64,000 nucleotides of DNA from an uncultured Flavobacteriaceae bacterium. Lineage in GTDB: Bacteria; Bacteroidota; Bacteroidia; Flavobacteriales; Flavobacteriaceae. Under the pieces are notes generated by a model. It was not told the DNA's origin, did no database searches, and saw only the letters and a program-made list of their open reading frames with translations. Positions 15,366 to 24,433 of the stretch are shown here, piece after piece. The number at the start of each line of letters is the position of its first letter. The first letter of the stretch is position 1. Position numbers and translations under genes: made by a program. Location of the stretch: assembly GCA_947500385.1 (NCBI GenBank), contig CANMSA010000004.1:124001-188000 (forward strand), in the 5' to 3' direction.

Positions 15366-18300
15366 ATGAGAACACTGGGATTGTCCTTACTTTTCGGGAT
15401 ACTTTGTTGCATTCCTATCACCGCGCAGGTTAAAATCGGTGATAACCCGCAAACCATTGACCCTGCGGCCGTATTGGAATTGGAAAGTACGACGATGGCT
15501 TTGATCATCACGCGAGTGAACACGGAGCAGATGGAAGCCATTACTCCCGGACAGGGCGCCATTATTTATAATACCGATGCGCAATGCGTTCATTATTATG
15601 ACGGTACGCAATGGGTGAATCTCTGTGAAGGGGCCAGTATCAATGTGACAACAGATCCTATCGTCAACCCAATTAGTACCATTGTCTTAACGGAAACAGC
15701 CGCTGGAAACAACCTGGAAGTGGCGCCCAATAGCATTCGAACAGAGCAAATCGTGGATGGTGGTATCTTCGGTGAAGATATCAATGACAATTCAATTGGA
15801 GCCAATAAATTGGCCCGTAATTCGGTCACCAAAATTGCGCTGAGCGAAAATGCGGTAGGTCCCTTCGCCATTGACAGGGATAGTCTTCCTTTAAGTTTTT
15901 TCATTAACGATGTTCCCTTTCTGACCGCGGGAGATCTTTCTGAAACGGTTAGCACCGATGCGGGGAATGCGCTTACGGTCGGTACGGATGAAGGTGCATT
16001 TTATGATGAACAACCTGTATTGGATGCTATTGCTGCCAACGCCACGGCAATTGCGGATGATTTGGATGGAAATCCTGAGAACGAAGTACAAAATCTCTCA
16101 CTTACAGGGAACTTGTTAACCCTTTCGAATCCGACGGGGGCCGATGATGAAATTGACTTAAGCGGATTCGCAGGAACCCCCAATGCAACCGATGAACTAA
16201 TTACCAATGCGGTCTTGACCGGCACAGATTTGATTATTACCGAAGGAGGGAACGATACCACTGTTTCGTTGGCCGATATCGTTAGTACCCAAGTGGTTGA
16301 TGGGACCACCCTTACAGGTGTAGGTTCCGTCGCCGATCCCTTTAAAATTGAACCTTCGACAGTCAATGGTCAATTTTTAAGTACGAATGCGACCGGGAAT
16401 GTGGTGTGGGCTTCGGTACCTACAGGAATCGGTACGGTCGCCACAGATGGTCTTACCATTGTTGGAGATGGGTCGGCTACCCCACTTTCGGTACCCGACG
16501 CGGGAATCACCCCGATAAAAATAGAACCTTCCGCCGTTTTTGGTCAAGTATTGACCACAGATGCCGGCGGGAATGTTGCCTGGGCCACGGTTGCCGGTGG
16601 AGGATCCGATGATCAGGATGCCAGCGAGGTGCCCTATGACAATACGACCTCTTTGTTGGCTGCCACCGATGCACAGGCCGCGATCGACGAACTCGCGGCA
16701 GCAGGCGGAACGGATGATCAGAACGCGGGTGAGGTACCTTATGACAATACCACTTCATTATTGACCGCTGTTGATACTCAAGCGGCAATCGATGAGCTGG
16801 CGGCCGCAGGGGGAACCGATGATCAGAACGCGGGTGAGGTACCTTATGACAATACGACCTCTTTGCTGGCTGCCACCGACGCACAGGCCGCGATCGACGA
16901 AATTGCTGCAGCGGGCGGTTCGGATGACCAAGACGATTCGGAGGTACCATTGCAGACCCCCACGGACTTCGATGGCAACCTGACCGATGAGACCACCGTA
17001 CAAGAGGCCCTGAACGCCCTAAACCTGAACAGTACAGACGACCAAGACGATTCGGAGGTACCGTTGCAGACCCCCACCGACTTCGATGGCGACCTGACCG
17101 ATGAGACCACCGTGCAAGAGGCCCTGAACGCCCTAAACCTGAACAGTACCGACGACCAAGACGATTCGGAGGTGCCGCTGCAGACCCCCACCGACTTCGA
17201 TGGCGACCTGACCGATGAGACCACCGTGCAAGAGGCCCTGAACGCTCTAAACCTGAACAGTACCGACGACCAAGATGATTCGGAGGTACCGTTGCAGACC
17301 CCCACCGACTTCGATGGCGACCTGACCGATGAGACCACCGTACAAGAGGCCCTGAACGCTCTAAACCTGAACAGTACCGACGACCAAGATGATTCGGAGG
17401 TACCGTTGCAGACCCCCACCGACTTCGATGGCGACCTGACCGATGAGACCACCGTACAAGAGGCCCTGAACGCCATTGCAGCAGCCGATTCTGATAATCA
17501 AAACATTACCGGCTCCAATCTTACAGGAGAAACCTTGACCATTGGAATTCAAAATGGCACAAATGAGGATGTTGATTTGAGTGATTTTGCCCTCGATTCT
17601 GACGTAGCTGCTGCCATTACCGCTTCTGCGGCTTTGGATAATGACACCAATAGCACCAACGAGATTCAAACAATTACCTCTACGGACGGCTCTGTTACGA
17701 TAACTTCACCATCAGCAAACGATTACAATTTATCCGTCACAGGTACCACGGGAACATCAGGATCCATTTTTTTTGCAAACAATTCCACAGGAGCACTCAT
17801 TGAAAACAACAATCAACTATTTTGGGATCAGGCCAACAATAGATTAGGAGTAGGGACCAACACCGCTTTGACCAATAAATTAACTATTAGCGGCACAACA
17901 AGAACCTCGGGACTGAATAATTCGCCCGGTACGGCTGGTCTGCCTTCATATCGCTTTTCAGATGATAGTGATATGGGAATGTATAGGGCGGCAGCCAATC
18001 AATTGGCTTTTTCCACAAACGGTACCGAAGCCATTAGAATCATTGCCAATCAAGACGTGGGTATTGGTCTAACTCCTCTTGAAAAACTACACGTAGATGG
18101 TAACATAAGGGCAGATGGAGATTTCATCTCTTCAAATACCGCCATTCAAGTCCCTGACTACGTTTTCGAAACCTACTACAATGGATTTTCGAGCAGAAAT
18201 AAAACGTATGGTTTTAAAACACTTCAAGAAATCGAAGCATTCGTCAAAACAAACAAGCACTTACCAGGAATTCAATCGGCCGACGAAATTAAGCAAACCG

Positions 18301-18500
18301 GTAAATGGAACTTGACCAACGCATCGCTAATAAATCTTGAAAAAATTGAAGAGCTTTATTTGCACACCATTGAACAAGCAAAGCAAATCGACCAATTGAA
18401 ATCAGAAAATCAATCTTTATCCGCGGAACTAAAATCATTAAAAAAGGATATCACGGAAATAAGGCTACTTCTTCAAGCAGAGGTTGCACCTAAGAAATAG
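15366..18500 (+). CDS. Long exported repeat protein with tail-fibre-like architecture (fibre 1)
   Basis: A 1044-residue protein with a signal peptide (GILCCIPITAQ). An N-terminal head module (VKIGDNPQTIDPAAVLELES ... GAIIYNTDAQC) is shared with the genes at 19903 and, in part, 24434. The middle is low-complexity, Asp/Thr/Ala-rich, and holds three 35-residue and five 38-residue near-identical repeats (residues about 415-709). Next is a module resembling phage and Bacteroidota fibre shafts (NNQLFWDQANNRLGVGT, LAFSTNGTEAIRI). The C-terminal 110 residues hold the motif NKHLPGIQSADEI and a coiled coil (KIEELYLHTIEQ to the end), known from many large flavobacterial surface proteins. No T9SS sorting domain is seen on it. 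The downstream partner gene has one. Confidence 0.8.
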   Translation: MRTLGLSLLFGILCCIPITAQVKIGDNPQTIDPAAVLELESTTMALIITRVNTEQMEAITPGQGAIIYNTDAQCVHYYDGTQWVNLCEGASINVTTDPIVNPISTIVLTETAAGNNLEVAPNSIRTEQIVDGGIFGEDINDNSIGANKLARNSVTKIALSENAVGPFAIDRDSLPLSFFINDVPFLTAGDLSETVSTDAGNALTVGTDEGAFYDEQPVLDAIAANATAIADDLDGNPENEVQNLSLTGNLLTLSNPTGADDEIDLSGFAGTPNATDELITNAVLTGTDLIITEGGNDTTVSLADIVSTQVVDGTTLTGVGSVADPFKIEPSTVNGQFLSTNATGNVVWASVPTGIGTVATDGLTIVGDGSATPLSVPDAGITPIKIEPSAVFGQVLTTDAGGNVAWATVAGGGSDDQDASEVPYDNTTSLLAATDAQAAIDELAAAGGTDDQNAGEVPYDNTTSLLTAVDTQAAIDELAAAGGTDDQNAGEVPYDNTTSLLAATDAQAAIDEIAAAGGSDDQDDSEVPLQTPTDFDGNLTDETTVQEALNALNLNSTDDQDDSEVPLQTPTDFDGDLTDETTVQEALNALNLNSTDDQDDSEVPLQTPTDFDGDLTDETTVQEALNALNLNSTDDQDDSEVPLQTPTDFDGDLTDETTVQEALNALNLNSTDDQDDSEVPLQTPTDFDGDLTDETTVQEALNAIAAADSDNQNITGSNLTGETLTIGIQNGTNEDVDLSDFALDSDVAAAITASAALDNDTNSTNEIQTITSTDGSVTITSPSANDYNLSVTGTTGTSGSIFFANNSTGALIENNNQLFWDQANNRLGVGTNTALTNKLTISGTTRTSGLNNSPGTAGLPSYRFSDDSDMGMYRAAANQLAFSTNGTEAIRIIANQDVGIGLTPLEKLHVDGNIRADGDFISSNTAIQVPDYVFETYYNGFSSRNKTYGFKTLQEIEAFVKTNKHLPGIQSADEIKQTGKWNLTNASLINLEKIEELYLHTIEQAKQIDQLKSENQSLSAELKSLKKDITEIRLLLQAEVAPKK
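16608..16922 (+). repeat. Tandem repeat, 3 x 105 bp, in frame in fibre 1
   Basis: Units start at 16608, 16713 and 16818, exactly 105 bases apart. Each encodes 35 residues built on DDQNAGEVPYDNTTSLL and QAAIDELAAAGG. The repeat joins the 114-bp array without a gap. Confidence 0.95.
16923..17474 (+). repeat. Tandem repeat, 5 x 114 bp, in frame in fibre 1
   Basis: Units start at 16923, 17037, 17151, 17265 and 17379. Each encodes 38 residues (DDQDDSEVPLQTPTDFDG, DETTVQEALNALNLN). Copies differ by only a few, mostly silent, bases, which points to recent unequal exchange. The fifth unit diverges after 17474. Confidence 0.95.
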
Positions 18501-18531
18501 CACTTTTAATGCACTTTAACCTATATGAAAA

Positions 18532-19686
18532 ATGAAAACTAAGCTTATATTTTTAACCCTGTTTGTTGCATTTCAGTGCCATGCCCAAACCGCGCTGCAA
18601 AACTCGGGTAACCTACGTATTCATGAAAATGGAAAAATAGGCTTTCATACAGATTTGATCAACAATGGTATTTTCGATGAAAATTTAGGCCTTGCCGGTT
18701 TTTACGGAGACAATACCATTGATATTTTAGGAGCGGTACCGGCAACCCTGAACGATGTAGAATTCGCTACAACCCTTACTGCCGTTCTCCGAACCAGTCT
18801 AAATGTTTCCAATAACAGTAATTTTATTTCCGGGAATGTCCTCACACCGAAAGAGACACCGGGAGTGACCCTTAACTTTCTTGAAAACAGTTTCTATAAT
18901 GGGGAGGGCGACTCCAATAAAGTAGACGGGTATGTGAGCCTAACCCAACAACAAAGTTTTACGTTTCCAGTGGGAGATTTTGATCAACTTCGCCCTTTGA
19001 TTCTAAATTCGCAGGGAGTGAACGAATTCGCTAAATGTGCTTATTTTTCGGAAGATCCGAATGACCCAAGTACATTTTCAATTTCCTTTAATACCGAAAG
19101 TAAACCAAGTTCACTGGGAACCATCAGTACCCGGGAATTTTGGCGTTTGGAAGGCAGCGTGTCGTCTACCATTCAAATTAGTTGGAATGCCCTAAGTGAT
19201 ATGACCGCACTTACCGATGATGTAACGACCATTGTACCGGTCGGCTGGAGTAAATCGGCCAGTCAATGGGTGGCACTTGGGAACGCCGGAGGTGTTGGCG
19301 ATTTAACCGAAGGGTTTACCACATCAACCGCATTTGTACCGAACGATTATGAGGTGATTACCTTTGGTGCCGCAGGAGAACCACTCGACCCGGTAGATTT
19401 GGGCAACTATCTGGTAACACCAAATGGAGATGGGGTAAATGATGTATTAGTTATCCCCGAATTGGAACAATCGCCCAATAACAAACTATTGATCTTTGAT
19501 CGTTTTGGCCTAAAAGTATTCGAAAAAAACAATTATACCAATGAGTTTGATGGGTTGGCCACCTCAGGAAGTTTTGTAATGAAACAAGAAAGAGGCTTGC
19601 CTTCAGGGGTGTACTTCTATATTGCTTCGCTGTACGACTTGGACCTTGAGTTCCAGGGATTCTTGTATTTATCCGCTCGGCCCTAG
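18532..19686 (+). CDS. T9SS type-B sorting-domain protein (fibre partner 1)
   Basis: A 384-residue protein with a signal peptide (FVAFQCHAQ). The first 290 residues form a beta-rich domain (NSGNLRIHENGKIGFHTDLINNG, GLAGFYGDN, KVDGYVSLTQQ, FPVGDFDQLRPL) closely matched by the gene at 25083. The last 90 residues are a gliding-motility-associated, type-B T9SS sorting domain: NYLVTPNGDGVNDVL, LLIFDRFGLKVFE, LPSGVYFYIASL. It should therefore cross the outer membrane by T9SS and remain at the surface. It lies 31 bases after the fibre 1 stop and is surely cotranscribed with it. No PorP/SprF partner gene, usual for type-B substrates, is nearby. Confidence 0.9.
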   Translation: MKTKLIFLTLFVAFQCHAQTALQNSGNLRIHENGKIGFHTDLINNGIFDENLGLAGFYGDNTIDILGAVPATLNDVEFATTLTAVLRTSLNVSNNSNFISGNVLTPKETPGVTLNFLENSFYNGEGDSNKVDGYVSLTQQQSFTFPVGDFDQLRPLILNSQGVNEFAKCAYFSEDPNDPSTFSISFNTESKPSSLGTISTREFWRLEGSVSSTIQISWNALSDMTALTDDVTTIVPVGWSKSASQWVALGNAGGVGDLTEGFTTSTAFVPNDYEVITFGAAGEPLDPVDLGNYLVTPNGDGVNDVLVIPELEQSPNNKLLIFDRFGLKVFEKNNYTNEFDGLATSGSFVMKQERGLPSGVYFYIASLYDLDLEFQGFLYLSARP

Positions 19687-19792
19687 TACTGTTTACAATT
19701 CAAAAAAGATGTATTTACCTGCATTTTTTGAAGTTTACTTTTATCGATCAAGCCTCTAAATACAGCTCGTCCCAACTATTCCACACCACTTA

Positions 19793-19829
19793 TTCCCCTT
19801 ACTTCACCATCCTTTTCCCCTTAGTTCAC
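19793..19829 (+). promoter_or_regulatory. Direct repeats, 22-bp period, upstream of fibre 2
   Basis: TTCCCCTTACTTCAC (19793) and TTCCCCTTAGTTCAC (19815) differ at one base and are two helical turns apart, 74-110 bases before the fibre 2 ATG. The spacing resembles sites of LytTR-type response regulators. The rest of the 216-base gap shows nothing clear. Confidence 0.45.
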
Positions 19830-19902
19830 AACATTCTTTTAACTACCGCTTTCCATTTCCATAATTTATAGGAAATATTTAGAACTTATTAATCCCCCAA
19901 AA

Positions 19903-22900
19903 ATGAAGTCAATCGTTACCTTGATGGTACTCTTTAGTATCTCAATAACCTTCGGCCAGGTAAAAATAGGCGACAACATTAATACGATAGATGCCACCTC
20001 TATTATGGAGTTGGAAAGCGCTTCCAAGGTTTTTGTCGTCACTCGTGTCACCACTATTCAAATGAACGGCATCACCCCATTGAATGGAGCATTGGTCTAC
20101 AATACAGATGACGATTGCCTCTTTCAGTTTAACGACGGTAGTTGGAGCAGCCTATGTGTGAATGTTTCGGCAGGCGAAACAGTGACGGCACTCATCGACA
20201 ATGGAAACGGTACGTTCACCTATACCAATGAAGCCGGAACCGATGTTACCATTTCGCAAGCATCCTTGCAAAACAATGGAGACAGCACCTATTCTTTTAT
20301 GAACAGCGGAGGGTCCATTACTATTATTGATACCCATGCAGTTTCAAATAACTATACGAATGGAGTCTCAGGATTATCAGCGACCACCGTACAGGATGCT
20401 ATTGATGAGTTAAAGACCATAACCGATACTGCAATAGCCGGGGCCGACGACGACATCACCGGTGTCACCTTTGACGGGACGGACCTTACCGTGGAGGAGG
20501 GAACAACTACCTTCAGTGCCGATCTCTCGGCGCTCGAGGAATCCGCCGATATCACTGCCAATGCCACCGCCATCGCAAATGAGGTCACAAGGGCGACCGC
20601 AGCCGAAGCCGCCATACAGGCCGATGTGGATGCCAACGAGGCAGATGCCGATGCGGCCATCGCGCTCAAGGAGGATACCGCCAACAAATCCACCGATGTG
20701 GCCTTGGGTACTTCCGATCTGCTCTTCCCATCGCAAAACGCCGTCAAGACCTATGTAGATGCACAGATTACGGCCACCGCCGATGATGATATTACCGATG
20801 TTACGTTCGACGGGACGGACCTTACCGTGGAGGAAGGAACAACCACCTTCAGTACCGATCTCTCGGCGCTCGAGGAATCCGCCGATATCACAGCCAACGC
20901 CACCGCCATCGCAAATGAGGTCACAAGGGCGACCGCAGCCGAAGCCGCCATACAGGCCGACGTGGATGCCAACGAGGCAGATGCAGATGCGGCCATCGCG
21001 CTCAAGGAGGATACCGCCAACAAATCCACCGATGTGGCCTTGGGTACTTCCGATCTGCTATTCCCATCGCAAAACGCTGTCAAGACCTATGTAGATGCAC
21101 AGATCACCGCAACCGCCGATGATGATATTACCGATGTTACGTTCGACGGGACGGACCTTACCGTGGAGGAGGGAACAACCACTTTCAGTGCCGATCTCTC
21201 GGCGCTCGAGGAATCCGCCGATATCACAGCCAATGCCAACGCCATCGCAAATGAGGTCACAAGGGCGACCGCAGCCGAAACCGCCATACAGGCCGACGTG
21301 GATGCCAACGAGGCAGATGCCGATGCCGCAATAGCAGCCGTACAGGCCGATGTGGATGCCAACGAGGCCGATGCCGATGCGGCCATCGCGCTCAAGGAGG
21401 ATACCGCAAACAAATCCACCGATGTGGCCTTGGGTACTTCCGATCTGCTCTTCCCATCGCAAAACGCCGTCAAGACCTATGTAGATGCACAGATTACGGC
21501 CACCGCCGATGATGATATTACCGATGTTACGTTCGACGGGACGGACCTTACCGTGGAGGAGGGAACAACCACTTTCAGTGCGAACCTTTCAACCCTTGAA
21601 GAATCGGCAGATATCACGGCAAACACCAATGCCATCGCCCTTAAAGAAGATGCTGCCAATAAATCTACCGATGTGGCCCTTGGTGCTTCGGATTTACTTT
21701 TTCCGACCCAAAACGCCGTAAAAACGTATGTCGATGCCCAGATTACCGCAACCGCGGACGATGATATCACCGCTGTTACCTTCGATGGGGCGGACCTTAC
21801 CGTGGATGAAGGAACCACATCCTTCAGTGCCGACCTTACGGCCTTGGAAGAGTCAGCGGATATTACTGCCAACACAAACGCCATTGCCCTCAAAGAAGAC
21901 GCAGCCAATAAGTCTACCGATGTGGCTCTTGGCAACTCGGATGTACTGTTCCCCACCCAAAATGCCGTAAAAACGTATGTGGATGCAGAGGTTGCATCTT
22001 TTGAAATAACCAACGTCATCGATGGTCACCTCATAGCGCGTGTAACGGAAGCTGATGGAACTTTGGTTGAAATTGATGAGACCATAACAGGTTTGGCCAG
22101 TCCGACCGGAGCCGAAAGCACTTTGGTGTATTCTGATGAGACCGGTGGTACTACTACTATTCCGAATATTGTACGAAGTGTCAATGGTGTTAACCCAGCG
22201 GCCAATGGAAATGTTGCCGTCGTACTATCAAGTGTAAGTACTGGTCTCGAGGCAGATTTACCAGCAACAGGTGTAGATGCCGATGTTTACATCGTATCAG
22301 GGGAAGTAGCTCCAAATACCGACAGAAATGGGGTTGCGTTTATCTATGATGACCCAACGGGTTGGCAAGAAGTCACTACCGATTTGGCAACCGCCGATGC
22401 CCGGTACGTAAACATCATTGGTGATAACATGACTGGCCCCTTGGCCATGGGAAACAATGGTATTACTGGCGTAAATGACCCTGTAAATGCACAGGATGTC
22501 GCTACGAAAAATTATGTAGATGGTTTGGCCGCAGGAACTATTTCCGCTACCGACCTTACTGTAACCGGTGGTGCAAATGCCACTTTTGGAAACGTGACAC
22601 TCGCGATTGCGGACGATGCGGTAGACAGAACAAAAATAAACCCAAATGTAGCCGGAACGGGATTGACACAAGCCACGGATGGATCGTTGGAAATAGATCC
22701 CACAACAGCTATCGGTGATGGAGATATTTCTTCCTCCACCTTAACGGTAGGCGGCGAAGCCGATGCCTTATTAGGCGATGTGACCTTGGAAATTACCCCA
22801 GGCGCAAATGATCAGGTATTGACCACCAATTCTTCTGGAAACGTAGCTTGGGTCGATTCTAGCACACTGGATTATACCGGGACTACAGGTTCTGTATTTT

Positions 22901-24423
22901 TTGCAGGTGCCGCCGGAAACATTACTGAAAACAACGGACAGCTGTTCTGGGATAGTGCCAACAACAGACTAGGAATCGGTACGGACAGTCCCACCCATAA
23001 GTTACAGGTAACGGGACAGGTTCGCGCGACCTCTTTTGCAAATGCAGATGGGACGGCCAACGCTCCTTCATACCGATTCAATAATGACGGTAATACCGGA
23101 ATGTTTAGGGCCGCTACGGACCAACTAGCTTTTAGTACAGCCGGTGCGGAAGCGCTTAGAATCGATACCTCCGGAAATGTTGGAATAGGTACCACAACAC
23201 CAGACGAAGCGTTGCAAGTAGCAGGAAATATGCGACTAGATGGCAGTTTTGAAGATAAAGACGGGGATCCCGGTACAGCAGGCCAGGTATTGAGTAGCAC
23301 AGCTACGGGTACAGACTGGGTCGATGCCAGTGGTGTAGGCACCGACAGTCAGGGGCTTAGCAATGCCGTAGTAACTCCAAATGAGAGTGTGGAAATACAG
23401 ATTTCCGGAGGAAGCAATACGACCATCAATATTCAAGATGCGGATTCGAATGCCACCAACGAGTTGACCGATCTTAGTCTCAGCGGAAGTACCCTTACGC
23501 TCACCAACCCGGCGACCGGATCCAATAGTGTAACGCTGCCTTCGGCAGACGGAACGGAAACCTTGGTCACTGCCGGGAGCAATATCTCGGTATCGGGAAC
23601 AGGGGCCACCGGGGATGCCTACGTAATCGCCAATACCTTTACAGAAGTCGATGGCAGTGTAACCAACGAACTAACGGATCTTAGCCTCAGCGGAAGTACC
23701 CTTACGCTCACCAACCCGGCGACCGGATCCAATAGTGTAACACTGCCCTCGGCAGACGGAACGGAAACCTTGGTCACTGCCGGGAGCAATATCTCGGTAT
23801 CGGGAACAGGGGCCACCGGGGACGCCTACGTAATCGCCAATACCTTTACAGAAATCGATGGCAGTGTGACCAACGAACTAACGGATCTCAGCCTAAGTGG
23901 AAACGTACTTACCCTCACCAACCCGGCGACCGGATCTAATAGTGTAACCCTGCCCTCGACTTCGGAGACCACCACGAATTTAAGCCAAGACACGGGTACT
24001 GGTGTCATTACCTATACAAACGAGGCAAGTGCTTCCCAAACCGCTAATGTGGTAGGTGCAGAAACGGACAATAGCATCACAAGTGGTGCCAACGGCGGTG
24101 CTTATTTTGAAAGTCCGATAAAAGCTTTTGGTAAGATTTCCGCTGCCGGAGGATTAACCCGAGTAACCCCTGGAATTACCATCACCAAATTGGGTACCGG
24201 ACGATACCGGGTAAACCTACCAACGGGACTGGTATCGGATGCAAATTATATTATACAACTCTCACAACCCGGTAGAGGCGGTTCTGGAAACGATGACCCA
24301 GGTATTTCATATAATACGCAAACAGCGACCAGTTTTGAGGTGATTACGGGGGACAACGATAATGGTGGAAGCGATAGAAGTCGTTACGACTCAGAATTCA
24401 TGTTTACGATACTAGACCTATAA
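19903..24423 (+). CDS. Giant exported repeat protein with tail-fibre-like architecture (fibre 2)
   Basis: A 1506-residue protein with a signal peptide (LFSISITFGQ) and the same head module as fibre 1 (VKIGDNINTIDATSIMELES ... GALVYNTDDDC). A long repeat region (residues about 181-696) mixes short beta segments (DLTVEEGTTTFSADLSALEE) with Ala-rich coiled-coil parts (EVTRATAAEAAIQADVDANE) and the fibre motif FPSQNAVKTYVDAQI. It then has a shaft module (NNGQLFWDSANNRLGIGT) and 69-residue repeats (NELTDLSLSGSTLTLTNP). Instead of the LPGI/coiled-coil tail of fibre 1 it ends in a 100-residue compact beta domain (GKISAAGGLTRVTPGITITK to FMFTILDL), which looks like a fibre tip. Trimeric phage-tail-like structure is inferred from sequence style only. 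Confidence 0.8.
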   Translation: MKSIVTLMVLFSISITFGQVKIGDNINTIDATSIMELESASKVFVVTRVTTIQMNGITPLNGALVYNTDDDCLFQFNDGSWSSLCVNVSAGETVTALIDNGNGTFTYTNEAGTDVTISQASLQNNGDSTYSFMNSGGSITIIDTHAVSNNYTNGVSGLSATTVQDAIDELKTITDTAIAGADDDITGVTFDGTDLTVEEGTTTFSADLSALEESADITANATAIANEVTRATAAEAAIQADVDANEADADAAIALKEDTANKSTDVALGTSDLLFPSQNAVKTYVDAQITATADDDITDVTFDGTDLTVEEGTTTFSTDLSALEESADITANATAIANEVTRATAAEAAIQADVDANEADADAAIALKEDTANKSTDVALGTSDLLFPSQNAVKTYVDAQITATADDDITDVTFDGTDLTVEEGTTTFSADLSALEESADITANANAIANEVTRATAAETAIQADVDANEADADAAIAAVQADVDANEADADAAIALKEDTANKSTDVALGTSDLLFPSQNAVKTYVDAQITATADDDITDVTFDGTDLTVEEGTTTFSANLSTLEESADITANTNAIALKEDAANKSTDVALGASDLLFPTQNAVKTYVDAQITATADDDITAVTFDGADLTVDEGTTSFSADLTALEESADITANTNAIALKEDAANKSTDVALGNSDVLFPTQNAVKTYVDAEVASFEITNVIDGHLIARVTEADGTLVEIDETITGLASPTGAESTLVYSDETGGTTTIPNIVRSVNGVNPAANGNVAVVLSSVSTGLEADLPATGVDADVYIVSGEVAPNTDRNGVAFIYDDPTGWQEVTTDLATADARYVNIIGDNMTGPLAMGNNGITGVNDPVNAQDVATKNYVDGLAAGTISATDLTVTGGANATFGNVTLAIADDAVDRTKINPNVAGTGLTQATDGSLEIDPTTAIGDGDISSSTLTVGGEADALLGDVTLEITPGANDQVLTTNSSGNVAWVDSSTLDYTGTTGSVFFAGAAGNITENNGQLFWDSANNRLGIGTDSPTHKLQVTGQVRATSFANADGTANAPSYRFNNDGNTGMFRAATDQLAFSTAGAEALRIDTSGNVGIGTTTPDEALQVAGNMRLDGSFEDKDGDPGTAGQVLSSTATGTDWVDASGVGTDSQGLSNAVVTPNESVEIQISGGSNTTINIQDADSNATNELTDLSLSGSTLTLTNPATGSNSVTLPSADGTETLVTAGSNISVSGTGATGDAYVIANTFTEVDGSVTNELTDLSLSGSTLTLTNPATGSNSVTLPSADGTETLVTAGSNISVSGTGATGDAYVIANTFTEIDGSVTNELTDLSLSGNVLTLTNPATGSNSVTLPSTSETTTNLSQDTGTGVITYTNEASASQTANVVGAETDNSITSGANGGAYFESPIKAFGKISAAGGLTRVTPGITITKLGTGRYRVNLPTGLVSDANYIIQLSQPGRGGSGNDDPGISYNTQTATSFEVITGDNDNGGSDRSRYDSEFMFTILDL
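20443..21990 (+). repeat. Tandem 336-bp repeat array in fibre 2
   Basis: Units begin at 20443, 20779, 21115 (then a 54-bp insertion adding a second VQADVDANEADADAAIAA), 21505 and 21754, the last ones shorter (249 bp) and more diverged. The first three are nearly identical in DNA. The phase stays in frame throughout. Confidence 0.93.
23458..23957 (+). repeat. Tandem 207-bp repeats near the fibre 2 C-terminus
   Basis: Units start at 23458, 23665 and 23872 (207 bases, 69 residues). The first two are almost identical; the third is cut after about 85 bases. They encode NELTDLSLSG, NPATGSNSVTLPSADGTE and GTGATGDAYVIANTF beta segments. Confidence 0.93.
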
Positions 24424-24433
24424 ATATAAACAG

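Noticed and set aside
16608-17474. Regularly spaced repeats that might be a CRISPR array
   Set aside because: The units are contiguous, 105 or 114 bases without unique spacers, and lie in one open reading frame, so they are protein repeats.
16844-17476. Long open frame of 210 codons on the minus strand over the repeats
   Set aside because: It is the repetitive antisense of fibre 1, Ser/Arg-rich, and exists only because the repeat unit lacks antisense stops.
20352-21473. Several long minus-strand frames inside fibre 2
   Set aside because: They repeat with the sense repeats and have no start signal or own conservation; shadows of the sense gene.
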